DNA from: Paludibacter sp. | GTDB taxonomy: Bacteria > Bacteroidota > Bacteroidia > Bacteroidales > Paludibacteraceae | Assembly: GCA_023666945.1 (NCBI GenBank) | Contig: JAMPAY010000007.1 | Span: forward strand, 46,290 to 110,289 | DNA length: 64,000 bases | Reading direction: 5' to 3' | Shown: in pieces, positions 9,124 to 19,275 of the stretch | How the letters are laid out: every line of letters begins with the position of its first letter | Position numbering within the stretch: the first letter of the stretch is position 1 | Program-made: the position numbers and the translations under genes | The notes under the pieces: model-generated | Seen by the model: the letters and a program-made list of their open reading frames with translations, nothing else | Database searches by the model: none | Told to the model about the DNA's origin: nothing

Positions 9124-11829
9124 ATGCGTAAACTGATTGTTGCACTGTTGCTCCTATGTGGTTGCTTTTGTACGACTTATGCCACTGCTTCCGAATATAC
9201 TCTCTCCGACGATGCCGTAGTGAGTCTGCTTACGTGTTCTCCGGGCGAAGAACTGTGGTCTAAATACGGCCACGCTGCAATACGTATTCGCGATGCTCGA
9301 AACAATGTCGATTGGGTCTTTAATTATGGAGTTTTCAATTTCAATACCGACCATTTCTATGCACGTTTCATTAAAGGTGAAACCGATTACCAACTCGGTT
9401 TGGAGTCTATGGAATGGTTTGTTGCGGGCAATGCTGCTATCGGGCGGAAAACCTACGAACAAGTGCTTAATCTTACCGCAGCGCAAAAACAAGACATCAC
9501 AGATGCACTCTTGCGCAACTATCGTCCCGAAAATCGTTTCTATCGTTACAACTTTGTCTTCGATAATTGTGCCACACGTCCCTATCGCTTGTTAGATGCC
9601 GCATTATCCGAGTCTTTCCGTACGCCGAATTTCGATAACCGTAAAGATACCTACCGACATCTCATAGAGCATTATTCCGGACGCTATACTTGGGGCGCTT
9701 TTGGTATTAATCTTATTTTTGGCAAGGGAGCCGACCGATTGATGACGCCGGCAGAACGTCTTTTCTTACCGGAACAACTCATGGATTTCGTCTCTGAGGC
9801 AACATTCTCTAATGGCGATGCTTTGTGTGTACTTAATGAGGCGCAACCTTTTGTAATTGATAATGGATCATGGTGGACTTCTCCGCAGTGGGTGGTGATC
9901 TTGGTGGTATTGCTCATTCTGGGAATTACCTATGGAGATATGCGTCGCAATCGTATTTCATGGTGGCTGGATGCACTTTTGTTTCTGCTATATGCAATAT
10001 TAGGAATCATTTGTTGTTACCTGACTTTCTTCTCTTTGCATCCGTTGGTCGGACGCAATTGGAATATATTGTTCTTGTCGCCGATAATGTTTATCCCTTT
10101 TGCACTGATTCTTTTTCCCAAGGGAAGAACATGGCTTTTGCAGAGTAGTCTGTTGGTGTGTCTCTATTTCTATATTGCCTTGCTCTTGCGCTTGTGTTGT
10201 GGGCAACAACTGCATGCTTTTTTGTGGGTCATAGTGGCACATCTCATACATATCCGTTGTTGCTGGTATCGAGAAGTGCTGGTTATAGGTATGCCGTTGC
10301 GCAAAAAAGAAACAACAAAAGGAACTGCAAAGAAAAAACTCTCTTCTCGCTCTTTGCTATTGTTTGGATGTGTATTGTTGTCTTTACCGTTATGTGCCGC
10401 ATCACCACGCTTGACGGTCGTTGTGTGTGTCGACGGACTCAATCAGCAGTGTCTTGATGAATTACGCGATTATTGGCAACCGGGAGGAATACGCACGCTT
10501 AACGAAGAAGGACACAAAGCGGAGGTGACATTCCCGCAGTTAGTCTATGGAGGTGCTGAAACATTGGCAACGCTATGTACAGGACAATTACCTTGTACTC
10601 ATGGAGTGTCGGCAGATACGTGGTTCTCACGAACCGACAGAAAAGTGCATCCTATTTTCGAAGATAACGAGGCGGTGGGTATAGGAACCGACATACGTAT
10701 TTCACCCCGAAACTTGTTGACGCCTACCATCACCGATGAGTTTCGCATGCGCTATCCCTCTGCACGTTCCAAGGTCTACGCCGTTGCGCTGCACCCGGAA
10801 GCAGCAGTCGTGTTGGCGGGGCACTCTGCTAATGCGGTCGCTTGGCTCGATGCAAAAGAACAACGTTGGGTATCTTCCGGTTTCTATGCCGAAGGATTAC
10901 CTTCTGCGGCAGACCGAATGAATGTCAACGGACGTATCGCACAGATAGCGGAAAGAGAGTGGGTGCCACGAATGGATATCAATACATATATGCACCCAAC
11001 CGAGGATGAAATTCGCCATAAGGGATTCCACTATCAGAGTGCAAAAGTGTTGCCGAATACACCGGTTGCCAACGAGTTGGTGGTAGAGTTAGCTCTTGCA
11101 TTGCAGGAAGAACAACGATTAGGCACAGATATACAACCCGATATGCTCTTGTTGCAATTAACAGTCGTCTCTCCTTCTGCTACGTCGGATGTATTGCGTA
11201 GTGCCGAACAAGAAGATATGTACTTGAGCCTGAATCAAAACTTGGGGTTCTTGATGGAACAGTTGACAAAACGTTTGGGTAAAGATAATTTCCGAATGGT
11301 CTTGTTCGGAAAACCCGTTCACGGACAAGGAATCGATGTTTTCGATCAAGCAGGATTAACGGTACACCGGTTTAATGTTGATCGGGCTGCTGCGCTCATC
11401 AATACCTATCTGATGGCTATGTACGGGCACGAACGATGGATCGATGGAGGCTATCTTCATTCTATCTATCTTAATCGGACACTTATCGAACAAAAGAAAA
11501 TTTCACTTACTGAGTTGCAAAGACAAGTGAGCGGTTTCCTTTTGGAGTTTGAAGGTGTAGAGGCGGCATGCCCCGTTACCGAGGTTCCATTGTTGCAGGG
11601 CGAATACGGAATATCACTATTGCGTAATACCTGGAATAAACGAACTTTTGGTGATGTAGTCTTCTCGTTGCAACCGTTGTGGTTGGTAGGAGAGGATAGA
11701 GCGAAATCACAAACTTATATGGTCGAACGATGTCCCGTTGTTCCATTCATGTTGTGGACTGCCGGACAAGTAACGTTACCTCCTGCGTCCTTGCAGGCTA
11801 CGCAGGTGAAACAATATATACTCCAATAA
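9124..11829 (+). CDS. DUF4105 (Lnb-like) / alkaline phosphatase-superfamily fusion, 901 aa
   Basis: The start at 9124 is chosen because the promoter -7 box ends at 9075; it gives a good signal peptide (MRKLIVALLLLCGCFC). Residues about 25-250 are a DUF4105/Lnb N-terminal domain, with the LLTCSPGEELWSKYGHAA motif and FDNCATRPYRLLD. Four or five membrane helices follow (about 260-395). A second, signal-peptide-like stretch (LLLFGCVLLSLPLCAA, about 415-430) leads into an alkaline phosphatase-superfamily domain (VVVCVDGLNQ; TLCTGQLPCTHGVSADTWF; VVLAGHSANAVAWLD). The second half of that domain lacks the usual Asp/His metal ligands (VSPSATSD where a D..GH motif is expected; KPVHGQG in place of a DHG motif). 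In related bacteria, to my knowledge, these are two adjacent genes; here one frame runs through both. It is probably co-transcribed with the next two genes. Confidence 0.75.
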   Translation: MRKLIVALLLLCGCFCTTYATASEYTLSDDAVVSLLTCSPGEELWSKYGHAAIRIRDARNNVDWVFNYGVFNFNTDHFYARFIKGETDYQLGLESMEWFVAGNAAIGRKTYEQVLNLTAAQKQDITDALLRNYRPENRFYRYNFVFDNCATRPYRLLDAALSESFRTPNFDNRKDTYRHLIEHYSGRYTWGAFGINLIFGKGADRLMTPAERLFLPEQLMDFVSEATFSNGDALCVLNEAQPFVIDNGSWWTSPQWVVILVVLLILGITYGDMRRNRISWWLDALLFLLYAILGIICCYLTFFSLHPLVGRNWNILFLSPIMFIPFALILFPKGRTWLLQSSLLVCLYFYIALLLRLCCGQQLHAFLWVIVAHLIHIRCCWYREVLVIGMPLRKKETTKGTAKKKLSSRSLLLFGCVLLSLPLCAASPRLTVVVCVDGLNQQCLDELRDYWQPGGIRTLNEEGHKAEVTFPQLVYGGAETLATLCTGQLPCTHGVSADTWFSRTDRKVHPIFEDNEAVGIGTDIRISPRNLLTPTITDEFRMRYPSARSKVYAVALHPEAAVVLAGHSANAVAWLDAKEQRWVSSGFYAEGLPSAADRMNVNGRIAQIAEREWVPRMDINTYMHPTEDEIRHKGFHYQSAKVLPNTPVANELVVELALALQEEQRLGTDIQPDMLLLQLTVVSPSATSDVLRSAEQEDMYLSLNQNLGFLMEQLTKRLGKDNFRMVLFGKPVHGQGIDVFDQAGLTVHRFNVDRAAALINTYLMAMYGHERWIDGGYLHSIYLNRTLIEQKKISLTELQRQVSGFLLEFEGVEAACPVTEVPLLQGEYGISLLRNTWNKRTFGDVVFSLQPLWLVGEDRAKSQTYMVERCPVVPFMLWTAGQVTLPPASLQATQVKQYILQ

Positions 11830-11858
11830 TAATCAGCTAAACAGATAATAATAGATAT

Positions 11859-12284
11859 ATGGAATTTTACGAATGCAAAGTGAAGTACCAACGTGAAGTT
11901 GGCGATGGAAAAGTACAGAAAACAAGCGATACTTATCTCATAGAAGGAGTCTCTTTCGGTGATGCGGAAACACGCACGTTAGAGGAAGTGAAACCATTCA
12001 TATTGCCGGGGCAGGAAGTCGAAATGAAAAGCATCCGCAAGGTAAGTATCAACGAGTTGTTACCCAATGAGAACGGACACTATTGGTTCAAGGCAAAGGT
12101 TAATCTTATTACCGTTGACGAAAATCAAGGAAAAGAGAAAAAGGTGACTACCACCATTCTTGTGCAGGATGTCGATATGGAGTCTGCTTATAAAGCGGTC
12201 GACACGCTTATGAAGAATTCTATTACTGACTATTCTATCACCAATATACAAGAGACGACTATTGTCGATGTTCTGAGAATATAA
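11859..12284 (+). CDS. DUF4494 family protein
   Basis: This 141-residue cytosolic protein has no signal peptide or membrane helix. It matches my recollection of the DUF4494 family of Bacteroidetes: MEFYECKVKYQRE at the start, then KVSINELLPNENGHYWFKAKVNLIT, a lysine-rich turn and a closing strand TIVDVLRI. Its length is normal for the family. It lies 29 bases after the fusion gene and 12 before the YggS-type gene, a placement consistent with one operon. No function is established that I can cite. Confidence 0.75.
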   Translation: MEFYECKVKYQREVGDGKVQKTSDTYLIEGVSFGDAETRTLEEVKPFILPGQEVEMKSIRKVSINELLPNENGHYWFKAKVNLITVDENQGKEKKVTTTILVQDVDMESAYKAVDTLMKNSITDYSITNIQETTIVDVLRI

Positions 12285-12296
12285 TACAATCATACG

Positions 12297-13043
12297 ATGG
12301 CAGACAGTTTCTTACAGATAGGTCTTGCTACCGATAGGGGAACTTCGGAACAAGGTTGTTCTATTGCATCCTCGTTGGCTGATTTGCACAATCGGTTGCC
12401 CAATGGGGTACAACTGCTTTGTGTGAGTAAGTATTATCCTGAAGAAGCGGTGTTGGAAGCCTATAGGGCTGGCGAACGTAAGTTTGGTGAAAGTCGTGTA
12501 CAGGAGTTATGTCGTAAGTATGAAACTCTTCCCAAAGATATTCAGTGGCATTTTATCGGGCATCTGCAAACCAATAAGATACGTACTCTGCTGCCAATGG
12601 TCAGTCTTATTCATGGAGTCGATTCTTGGCGATTGCTCACGGCTATCAACACTGAGGCGGAGCGGTTGGAACAGTTTCGTAATACGGAAAAACGAGTGAA
12701 TGTTTTATTGGAAATAAAGGTGGCATGTGAGACTACCAAATACGGTTTCTCACCGGAAACCTTGTTAGAGATGTTCCGAACTATGCCATGGCAGCAATTA
12801 CAACATATCAATATCTGTGGACTGATGGGAATGGCAAGTCATACAGACAATGTTGAGCGTGTGCGAGAAGAGTTTGCCATGTTGCATAGACTCTTCGTGC
12901 AAATACGCAATACGTGGTTCTCTTCCTATCAAAATCATTTCAATACCTTGTCTATGGGGATGACCGACGATTGGCATATCGCAGTCACCGAAGGATCTAC
13001 TCTTGTGCGTATCGGAAGCGGTATCTTCGGAAATCGCGGATAG
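12297..13043 (+). CDS. yggS: YggS-family PLP-binding protein (PLP homeostasis)
   Basis: The protein is a single TIM-barrel PLP-binding domain of the YggS/PLPBP family. It has the PLP lysine in VQLLCVSKYYP, GERKFGESRVQEL, WHFIGHLQTNKIR, MGMASHTDN, LSMGMTDDW and the closing G(S)TLVRIGSGIFG. Family members bind pyridoxal phosphate and buffer its level; no catalysis is known. At 248 residues it is about 20 longer than usual, the extra being an unconserved N-terminus before IASSLADLHNRLP; no internal ATG gives a shorter start. It ends just before the independent promoter of the TonB receptor gene. Confidence 0.9.
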   Translation: MADSFLQIGLATDRGTSEQGCSIASSLADLHNRLPNGVQLLCVSKYYPEEAVLEAYRAGERKFGESRVQELCRKYETLPKDIQWHFIGHLQTNKIRTLLPMVSLIHGVDSWRLLTAINTEAERLEQFRNTEKRVNVLLEIKVACETTKYGFSPETLLEMFRTMPWQQLQHINICGLMGMASHTDNVERVREEFAMLHRLFVQIRNTWFSSYQNHFNTLSMGMTDDWHIAVTEGSTLVRIGSGIFGNRG

Positions 13044-13093
13044 ACCGTTATACAGGCATGGGACAGAGTGTCTTGTCGCTTTCCTTATTTCTC

Positions 13094-13124
13094 TTGTGTA
13101 GTCCCGAAAAATGTTGTACTTTTG
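13094..13124 (+). promoter_or_regulatory. Bacteroidetes-type promoter for TonB-dependent receptor/mutS
   Basis: TTG (13094-13096), 20 bases, TACTTTTG (13117-13124). Transcription should start near 13129, so an in-frame ATG at 13111 cannot be used and the gene starts at 13144. Confidence 0.75.
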
Positions 13125-13143
13125 TTCTTTGTACGTGAAAATC

Positions 13144-15594
13144 ATGCGCGATAGCCGCAAAATACTGATACTTATAGGTTTGTTCTGTTGTTTGGTGGCA
13201 ACGGCGGCAGACCGAATGCGTATCTACGGCTATGTACTCGATTCGGACAATAGAGGTATTGAGTTGGCTAATGTATGGGTCGAAAATACCACGATAGGTA
13301 CGGCTACCAATCGCAATGGCTATTACGACTTGCAGGTAGAAATGACCGACTCGCTTACCATTTCCTATTCCATGTTGGGCTATACTACCATTCGGCAGAC
13401 ACTTACACACTATCAGCAAGTACTGCAAATAAATGTGGTGCTCCCTACCGATGCCGAGGCGTTGGAAGAAATAGAGGTTAAAGGAGTACACCGTCAATTG
13501 GATATGTTCGATAGGGTGGATGCACTCAATACACGACTGATGCCCGATGCCTCGGGAGGAAGCATAGAAAGTTTGTTGATTACGTTTGCAGGGGTTAGTC
13601 AGAATAATGAACTCAGTTCGCAGTATAATGTACGAGGAGGTAGTTTCGATGAGAACTCTGTATATGTGAATGGCATCGAGGTTTATCGTCCCTTGTTACT
13701 GCGCTCTGGGCAGCAAGAGGGACTGTCTTTTGTCAATCCTGAAATGGTGGAGAGTGTCAATTTTTCGGCTGGTGGTTTCGAGGCACGTTATGGCGACAAG
13801 ATGTCATCGGTCTTGGATATTACCTACCGAAAACCCGACCGCTTTCGCTCTTCGCTTAATATAAGTCTCTTGGGCGCATCAGCTTATGTGGGAAGCGGCG
13901 ACTCTACCTATTCTATGATGCACGGCATACGCTATAAGACGTCTCAATATATGCTCGGAACATTGCCCACCAAAGGAAAATATCAACCCAACTTTGTCGA
14001 TTATCAAACATATATAACGTGGAAACTCGGACCACGCGAACGAAGAGCATCTTCGCGTTGGGAAATGAGTTTCTTGGGCAATTTCTCTCAGAATTCCTAT
14101 CGCTTTCAACCCGAAGAGATGGCGGAAACGTTCGGCACATATGCCACAGCCCGCCACTTGGCTGTGGCATACGACGGACAAGAAAAGGACATGTTTCGCA
14201 CGGCTTTTGCAGCATTGGGAGCGCATTGGCAAGCCAATAAAGAATTGCGTATTGGTTTCGACTTGAGTGGATTTTATACTAATGAACAGGAAAATTACGA
14301 TATCACTGCCGAATATACCCTTAGTGTCAAACCGATGTCTGAAACGGCTGAATCTAACGACGAATCCGAGGTGGCGGAAGTTCTTGGAACGGGTATCTAT
14401 CATGAGCATGCTCGCAATCGTCTGCAAGCGGGTATCGCCACGTTGGCACATACGGGCGAATGGAAACGTGGGCAGAACAATCTCCGTTGGGGGCTATCTG
14501 TGCAGGGAGAGTTTGTTTCCGACCGTATTTCCGAATGGGAGTGGCGCGATTCTATGGGCTATTCTGTGCCTACACAGACCGATGCTATGGAATTGTATTA
14601 TAATCTGAAAGGGGAAAGCCGTATCGCCTCGTTGCGGCTGCAAGGATATGCACAAGATACCTACAAGTGGAACACCGACCATGGAACGGTTTTGCTGACG
14701 GCAGGATTACGTATGAATTGGTGGACATACAACAAAGAGTTCCTGTGCAGTCCGCGAGCATCACTCTCATATATACCGGGTTGGAAGCGCGATTTTGCTT
14801 TTCGTGTGGCTACCGGACTCTATTATCAGGCTCCTTTCTATAAGGAATTGCGCGATACCATTACCGATGCAAGTGGAGTTACACGCATCGTACTTAATAA
14901 TAAACTGAAAGCACAACGCTCTGTGCATGTGGTGGTAGGGGCTGATTACTATTTCCGTGCGTGGGGACGCCCTTTCAAGTTCACGGCGGAAGCCTACTAT
15001 AAGTATATGGACCGTGTAGTCAGTTATACCATGGATAATGTCCGGGTTCGCTACTCCGGACAAAACGATGCAGAGGCTTATTCTACCGGCTTAGACTTGA
15101 AACTCTATGGCGAATTGGTTCCTGGAGCAGAGTCGTGGATTAACTTCTCACTGATGCGCTCGCGAGAGAATCTGCTGAACGATAATCGCGGATGGATTCC
15201 CGGACCGAACGAGCAACGCTATAGTTTCTCTATGCTCTTTCAAGACTATATTCCTCGATTCCCGCAGTATAAGTTCCACCTGCGTTTCATTTGGAGCGAT
15301 GGTTTGCCCTATGGAGCACCGCGCAGTTTGTCTACACGGGCAATGTTGCGCTCCACGCCCTACCGACGTTTAGATATAGGAGCCTCTCGAGTTTTTGGGC
15401 AGAAGACCGACAAGTGGTTTAAGGCGAAGCATTTGGAAAATGTATGGATCAATTTGGAGATATTTAATCTGCTTGGCTTTAACAATGTCAATTCCTATTT
15501 TTGGGTGGCAGACGCAACGGGCAGTCAGTGGGCATCACCCAACTACCTTACGGGGCGAATGTATAACGTGCGATTGACGTTCGATTTTAAGTAG
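13144..15594 (+). CDS. TonB-dependent receptor with carboxypeptidase-like N-terminal domain
   Basis: The start at 13144 follows the promoter and gives a signal peptide (residues 1-22). Residues about 25-110 are a carboxypeptidase-regulatory-like beta domain (IYGYVLDSDNRGIELANVWV). A plug domain follows at about 120-230, with YNVRGGSFDENSVYVNGIEVYRP and NFSAGGFEARYGDKMSSVLDI. The rest is a 22-strand-type barrel ending in the aromatic strand VRLTFDFK. At 816 residues it is shorter than SusC proteins and lacks the SusC TonB-box signature and a SusD partner, so it is a general TonB-dependent transporter of unknown ligand. mutS begins 27 bases downstream and is probably in the same transcript. Confidence 0.85.
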   Translation: MRDSRKILILIGLFCCLVATAADRMRIYGYVLDSDNRGIELANVWVENTTIGTATNRNGYYDLQVEMTDSLTISYSMLGYTTIRQTLTHYQQVLQINVVLPTDAEALEEIEVKGVHRQLDMFDRVDALNTRLMPDASGGSIESLLITFAGVSQNNELSSQYNVRGGSFDENSVYVNGIEVYRPLLLRSGQQEGLSFVNPEMVESVNFSAGGFEARYGDKMSSVLDITYRKPDRFRSSLNISLLGASAYVGSGDSTYSMMHGIRYKTSQYMLGTLPTKGKYQPNFVDYQTYITWKLGPRERRASSRWEMSFLGNFSQNSYRFQPEEMAETFGTYATARHLAVAYDGQEKDMFRTAFAALGAHWQANKELRIGFDLSGFYTNEQENYDITAEYTLSVKPMSETAESNDESEVAEVLGTGIYHEHARNRLQAGIATLAHTGEWKRGQNNLRWGLSVQGEFVSDRISEWEWRDSMGYSVPTQTDAMELYYNLKGESRIASLRLQGYAQDTYKWNTDHGTVLLTAGLRMNWWTYNKEFLCSPRASLSYIPGWKRDFAFRVATGLYYQAPFYKELRDTITDASGVTRIVLNNKLKAQRSVHVVVGADYYFRAWGRPFKFTAEAYYKYMDRVVSYTMDNVRVRYSGQNDAEAYSTGLDLKLYGELVPGAESWINFSLMRSRENLLNDNRGWIPGPNEQRYSFSMLFQDYIPRFPQYKFHLRFIWSDGLPYGAPRSLSTRAMLRSTPYRRLDIGASRVFGQKTDKWFKAKHLENVWINLEIFNLLGFNNVNSYFWVADATGSQWASPNYLTGRMYNVRLTFDFK

Positions 15595-15620
15595 CAGAAT
15601 CATAACAACGACACTAATCT

Positions 15621-18239
15621 ATGGCAAAAACAGAACAAGGGGATACCCCCATGATGCGGCAGTTCCGAGAGATAAAAGCACAGTATCCCGATGCGATGCT
15701 GCTTTTCAGATGTGGGGACTTCTACGAAACCTATTGTGAGGACGCAGTGCGGGCTGCTAAGATACTCAATATCACGCTCACACATCGCAGTAGTGGCACA
15801 AACAGTGTGGCTGCTATCGATATGGCAGGTTTCCCTTTTCATGCCTTGGATACCTATTTGCCCAAGTTGGTAAGGGCGGGTATGCGGGTGGCTATATGCG
15901 ACCAATTGGAAGACCCGAAACTTACAAAGAAGTTGGTTAAACGAGGCGTCACGGAATTGGTTACACCCGGTGTATCTTATTCCGATACAACACTTGCCAC
16001 CAAAGAGAACAACTTTGTCGCTTGTATTCAGTTGGGTAAAGTGTGTACGGGTATTGCTTTTCTGGATATTTCTACAGGAGAATTCTTGGTGGCAGAGGGT
16101 AGCAATGACTATGTAGATAAACTACTGACCAATTTTGCTCCTAAGGAGGTTCTTTTTGAGCGTAATCATCGTCAGGAAATTACCACTCTGTTTGGTAATA
16201 AGTGGTTCTTGTTTGAATTGGAGGATTGGGTGTTTACTGCTTCTGCGGCAACCGACCGCCTTACACGGCAGTTTGAGGTACAGAACCTGAAAGGCTTTGG
16301 TGTCGAACAACTCTCGCAGGGGATTATTGCGGCAGGGGCTATTCTGCACTATTTGGATATGACCCAACACTTACAGACAGGGCATATACGTTGTCTGAGT
16401 CGAATAGAGCAAGATCGCTATGTGTGGCTCGATCGCTTTACAGTGCGCAATCTTGAACTGTATGGTTCGCAAAACGAAGAAGCAATTACGTTGCTTAATG
16501 TGTTGGATAAAACATCTTCACCTATGGGAGCACGCTTGCTCCGACGTTGGATGGCTCTACCCTTAAAGGATGTGAAACCTATTGAGGAACGCCAACAAGT
16601 GGTACAATGGCTTTATACACATAAGGAACAACGCAACGAACTTAAAACGCAAATAGCCGCTATAGGCGATTTGGAGCGTATCATATCGCGTGTGGCAACA
16701 CGCCGTATTATGCCGCGAGAAGTTTTGCAACTGCACTATGCGCTTTGTGCTATTCAGCCGATTCGGCAAATGGCGCTCAGTAGCGAATCTGCTGCATTAA
16801 AGACTTTGGGCGAACACCTGACACTCTGTGACGAAATGCGTGAACGTATTCGTTTGGAGATTGCTGAAAATGCGCCCTCGTTGCTGAGTAAACCAGGATA
16901 TATTGCCGATGGGGTCGATGCCGAATTGGACGAACTGCGTTCTATGCAGCAAGATGGCAAAGAGTGGCTCTTGCGTTTGCAGCAACGCGAAGCGGAGCAA
17001 ACGGGCATACAAAGCCTGAAAATTGGTTATAACAATGTCTTTGGTTACTATTTGGAGGTGCGGAATACCTATAAGCAACAAGTCCCTCCCGAATGGATTC
17101 GAAAGCAGACCTTGGCACAGGCGGAACGCTATATAACGGAAGAACTCAAATCCTATGAGGAGAAGATTCTGGGAGCAGCCGACCGCATTGCAGTTATAGA
17201 AGCACGTATCTATGCGGCTTTGTTGGATGCACTCACCGATTATATCACGCCCATTCTTACCAATGCGCAGATAGTGGCGCAATTAGACTGTTTGCTCTCT
17301 TTTGCCGAAGCGGCAGAGCAATATCACTATGTGTGTCCGCAACTGAACGACTCGTTGGTGATAGATATTAAAGAAGGACGTCATCCTGTCATCGAACGCC
17401 GATTACCATTGGGGGAACAATATGTGGCTAACGATGTCTTGCTCGATAACAACTCGCAGCAGATCATTATTATAACGGGACCGAATATGGCAGGTAAGTC
17501 GGCTCTGCTGCGTCAGACGGCACTTATTGTGCTGATGGCACAAATGGGAAGTTTTGTGCCGGCACAACATGCTTCCATTGGGGTGGTCGATAAGATATTT
17601 ACTCGTGTAGGGGCAAGCGATAATATCTCTGTAGGCGAATCAACGTTTATGGTCGAGATGAATGAGGCTGCGGCTATACTGAACAACCTCTCTGCGCGGT
17701 CGTTGGTGTTGTTCGATGAGTTGGGACGTGGTACAAGCACCTATGACGGTATCAGCATCGCATGGGCAATTGTGGAGTATATTCACGAGCAGCAGGGGCA
17801 TGCCAAAACACTCTTTGCTACGCACTATCACGAACTGAACGAGATGGAAAAGAACTTCAGTCGTATACGCAACTACAACGTATCGGTGAAAGAAGTAAAA
17901 AATAAAGTCCTCTTTTTGCGTAAGTTGGTACGCGGAGGGTCAGAGCATAGTTTTGGTATTCATGTGGCAAAAATGGCAGGTATGCCGCCTTCTATTGTGC
18001 AGCGTGCACAAAAGATTCTTGCAGAATTGGAAAACGCAGCCAAACAAGGAGGCATGAGCAAACCTACAGAGGCTATAGCCACAGGGCGTGATGGTATGCA
18101 ACTTAGTTTCTTCCAATTGGACGACCCCGTATTGGAACAAGTGCGCGAGGAAATCCGGAACTTGGATATCAATAATCTTACGCCGCTTGAAGCACTCAAT
18201 AAACTGAGTGAGATTCGTAAGATTGTTACAGGAAAATAG
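15621..18239 (+). CDS. mutS: DNA mismatch repair protein MutS
   Basis: This is a full-length MutS of 872 residues. The mismatch-recognition Phe-X-Glu is at 34-36 (DFYETY). The connector and lever domains follow. The ATPase has its Walker A at about 619 (GPNMAGKS), then the Walker B/signature [16 protein letters not shown] at about 694 and the ATHYHEL histidine switch. The end carries a helix-turn-helix and the tail [16 protein letters not shown], typical of the MutS C-terminus. It recognises base mismatches and short loops and recruits MutL, which is not in this window. All catalytic motifs are present, so loss of mismatch repair does not explain the frameshifts seen elsewhere in the window. 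Confidence 0.97.
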   Translation: MAKTEQGDTPMMRQFREIKAQYPDAMLLFRCGDFYETYCEDAVRAAKILNITLTHRSSGTNSVAAIDMAGFPFHALDTYLPKLVRAGMRVAICDQLEDPKLTKKLVKRGVTELVTPGVSYSDTTLATKENNFVACIQLGKVCTGIAFLDISTGEFLVAEGSNDYVDKLLTNFAPKEVLFERNHRQEITTLFGNKWFLFELEDWVFTASAATDRLTRQFEVQNLKGFGVEQLSQGIIAAGAILHYLDMTQHLQTGHIRCLSRIEQDRYVWLDRFTVRNLELYGSQNEEAITLLNVLDKTSSPMGARLLRRWMALPLKDVKPIEERQQVVQWLYTHKEQRNELKTQIAAIGDLERIISRVATRRIMPREVLQLHYALCAIQPIRQMALSSESAALKTLGEHLTLCDEMRERIRLEIAENAPSLLSKPGYIADGVDAELDELRSMQQDGKEWLLRLQQREAEQTGIQSLKIGYNNVFGYYLEVRNTYKQQVPPEWIRKQTLAQAERYITEELKSYEEKILGAADRIAVIEARIYAALLDALTDYITPILTNAQIVAQLDCLLSFAEAAEQYHYVCPQLNDSLVIDIKEGRHPVIERRLPLGEQYVANDVLLDNNSQQIIIITGPNMAGKSALLRQTALIVLMAQMGSFVPAQHASIGVVDKIFTRVGASDNISVGESTFMVEMNEAAAILNNLSARSLVLFDELGRGTSTYDGISIAWAIVEYIHEQQGHAKTLFATHYHELNEMEKNFSRIRNYNVSVKEVKNKVLFLRKLVRGGSEHSFGIHVAKMAGMPPSIVQRAQKILAELENAAKQGGMSKPTEAIATGRDGMQLSFFQLDDPVLEQVREEIRNLDINNLTPLEALNKLSEIRKIVTGK

Positions 18240-18388
18240 AACTCGTTTTTCTTCGTTTATTCTGTCAAAGACACAATTCAGCATAATATTCCTTATATAC
18301 TTATAAAATCTAAGGTAATAATACGACAATCGATACGAAGATTATAATTAAGGTAAACGTTTTTCTGGGTGTAACTTGTCTTTTTTAG

Positions 18389-18396
18389 TATCTTTG
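18389..18396 (+). promoter_or_regulatory. -7 box immediately before ABC gene ATG (leaderless candidate)
   Basis: TATCTTTG ends four bases before the ATG at 18401; the -33 region has only TCTG (18364-18367, 21-base spacer). The string TTTGCAGCATGATT is shared exactly with the topB start. Two TACGA cores at 18322 and 18334 lie upstream, 12 rather than 11 bases apart. Confidence 0.55.
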
Positions 18397-18400
18397 CAGC

Positions 18401-19168
18401 ATGATTCTTCTAACCGAACAATTAACTATCGGATATGGCAAACATGTGGTGCAGTCTGAATTGAACCTGCAAGCGCATGCGGGGGAATTAGTGTGTATGT
18501 TAGGAACCAACGGTTGCGGAAAATCTACTTTGTTACGCACATTGGCAGGATTACAACTGCCTTTGTCTGGACGTGTTCTTTTGCAGGGAGATGGTTTGGA
18601 GCGGTTGTCAGCGGCAGAACGTGCACAACGGTTGGCGTTGGTACTTACGGAGCGTGTATCGGTCGAACACACGTTGGTTCACGATGTAGTGGCCATGGGG
18701 CGTTATCCTTATGCCGCGTTTTTGGGCGGTATGCGCAAAGAAGATAATCGGGTGGTGGAAGATGCTTTGATGCATACCGGACTCGTAGATTATAAAGACC
18801 GTTGTTTTAACGATTTGAGTGATGGTGAAAAACAACGTGTTCTGATAGCCAAGGCATTGGCACAAGATACACCGGCAGTGCTGTTGGATGAACCTACTGC
18901 GCATTTGGATTTGCCTAATAGAATCAATACGTTTCTACTATTAAGAAAATTGGCTCATGAAAATGGGAAAGCAATTGTAGTGTCTACGCACGAATTGGAT
19001 TTGGCTCTACAGTTCTCCGACCGCGTTTGGCTGATGATTTCTAATGAAGGAGTAATTACGGATAAACCGGATGCGTTGCTGCATACCGATGCCTTTAGCA
19101 GGGCGTTTGCCGATGATAATTTCCATTTTGCTACCCACGATGGCAATCTGCGTGTTGTGTTAAGGTAA
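18401..19168 (+). CDS. ABC transporter ATP-binding protein, FecE/BtuD type
   Basis: This 255-residue ABC ATPase has its Walker A at about 35-43 (GTNGCGKST) and a Q-loop near LALVLTE. The signature LSDGEKQRV is at about 138 (Asp where Gly is usual), the Walker B LLDEPTAHLDL at about 163, and the H-loop STHELDLAL at about 196. The VAMGRYPY motif is typical of ATPases of iron-siderophore, haem or cobalamin importers. No permease or binding protein is adjacent, so the partner genes must lie elsewhere. The ABC fold needs residues from position 3 onward, so the ATG right after the -7 box is the only plausible start. Confidence 0.85.
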   Translation: MILLTEQLTIGYGKHVVQSELNLQAHAGELVCMLGTNGCGKSTLLRTLAGLQLPLSGRVLLQGDGLERLSAAERAQRLALVLTERVSVEHTLVHDVVAMGRYPYAAFLGGMRKEDNRVVEDALMHTGLVDYKDRCFNDLSDGEKQRVLIAKALAQDTPAVLLDEPTAHLDLPNRINTFLLLRKLAHENGKAIVVSTHELDLALQFSDRVWLMISNEGVITDKPDALLHTDAFSRAFADDNFHFATHDGNLRVVLR

Positions 19169-19190
19169 GATGTCGCTAAGACCGTATAAA

Positions 19191-19224
19191 AAAAGCAACT
19201 TCTTTGCTAAGAGAGGTTGCTTTT
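19191..19224. terminator. Bidirectional terminator between convergent genes
   Basis: AAAAGCAACT (after an A-run) pairs with GGTTGCTTTT, giving an A-rich and T-rich flanked stem suitable for both strands. It separates the ABC gene (+) from the PUR-alpha-like gene (-). Confidence 0.65.
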
Positions 19225-19275
19225 AGAGTATTAATGGCTTGTGCCGACAATGTGCACGATAAGCCGCCGAGAGTT

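Noticed and set aside
12297..13043. YggS-type protein as an active amino-acid racemase
   Set aside because: It has only the barrel domain and lacks the C-terminal domain of alanine racemases.
15621..18239. Loss of mismatch repair as the cause of the frameshifts
   Set aside because: mutS is full length with all motifs, and housekeeping genes in the window are intact.
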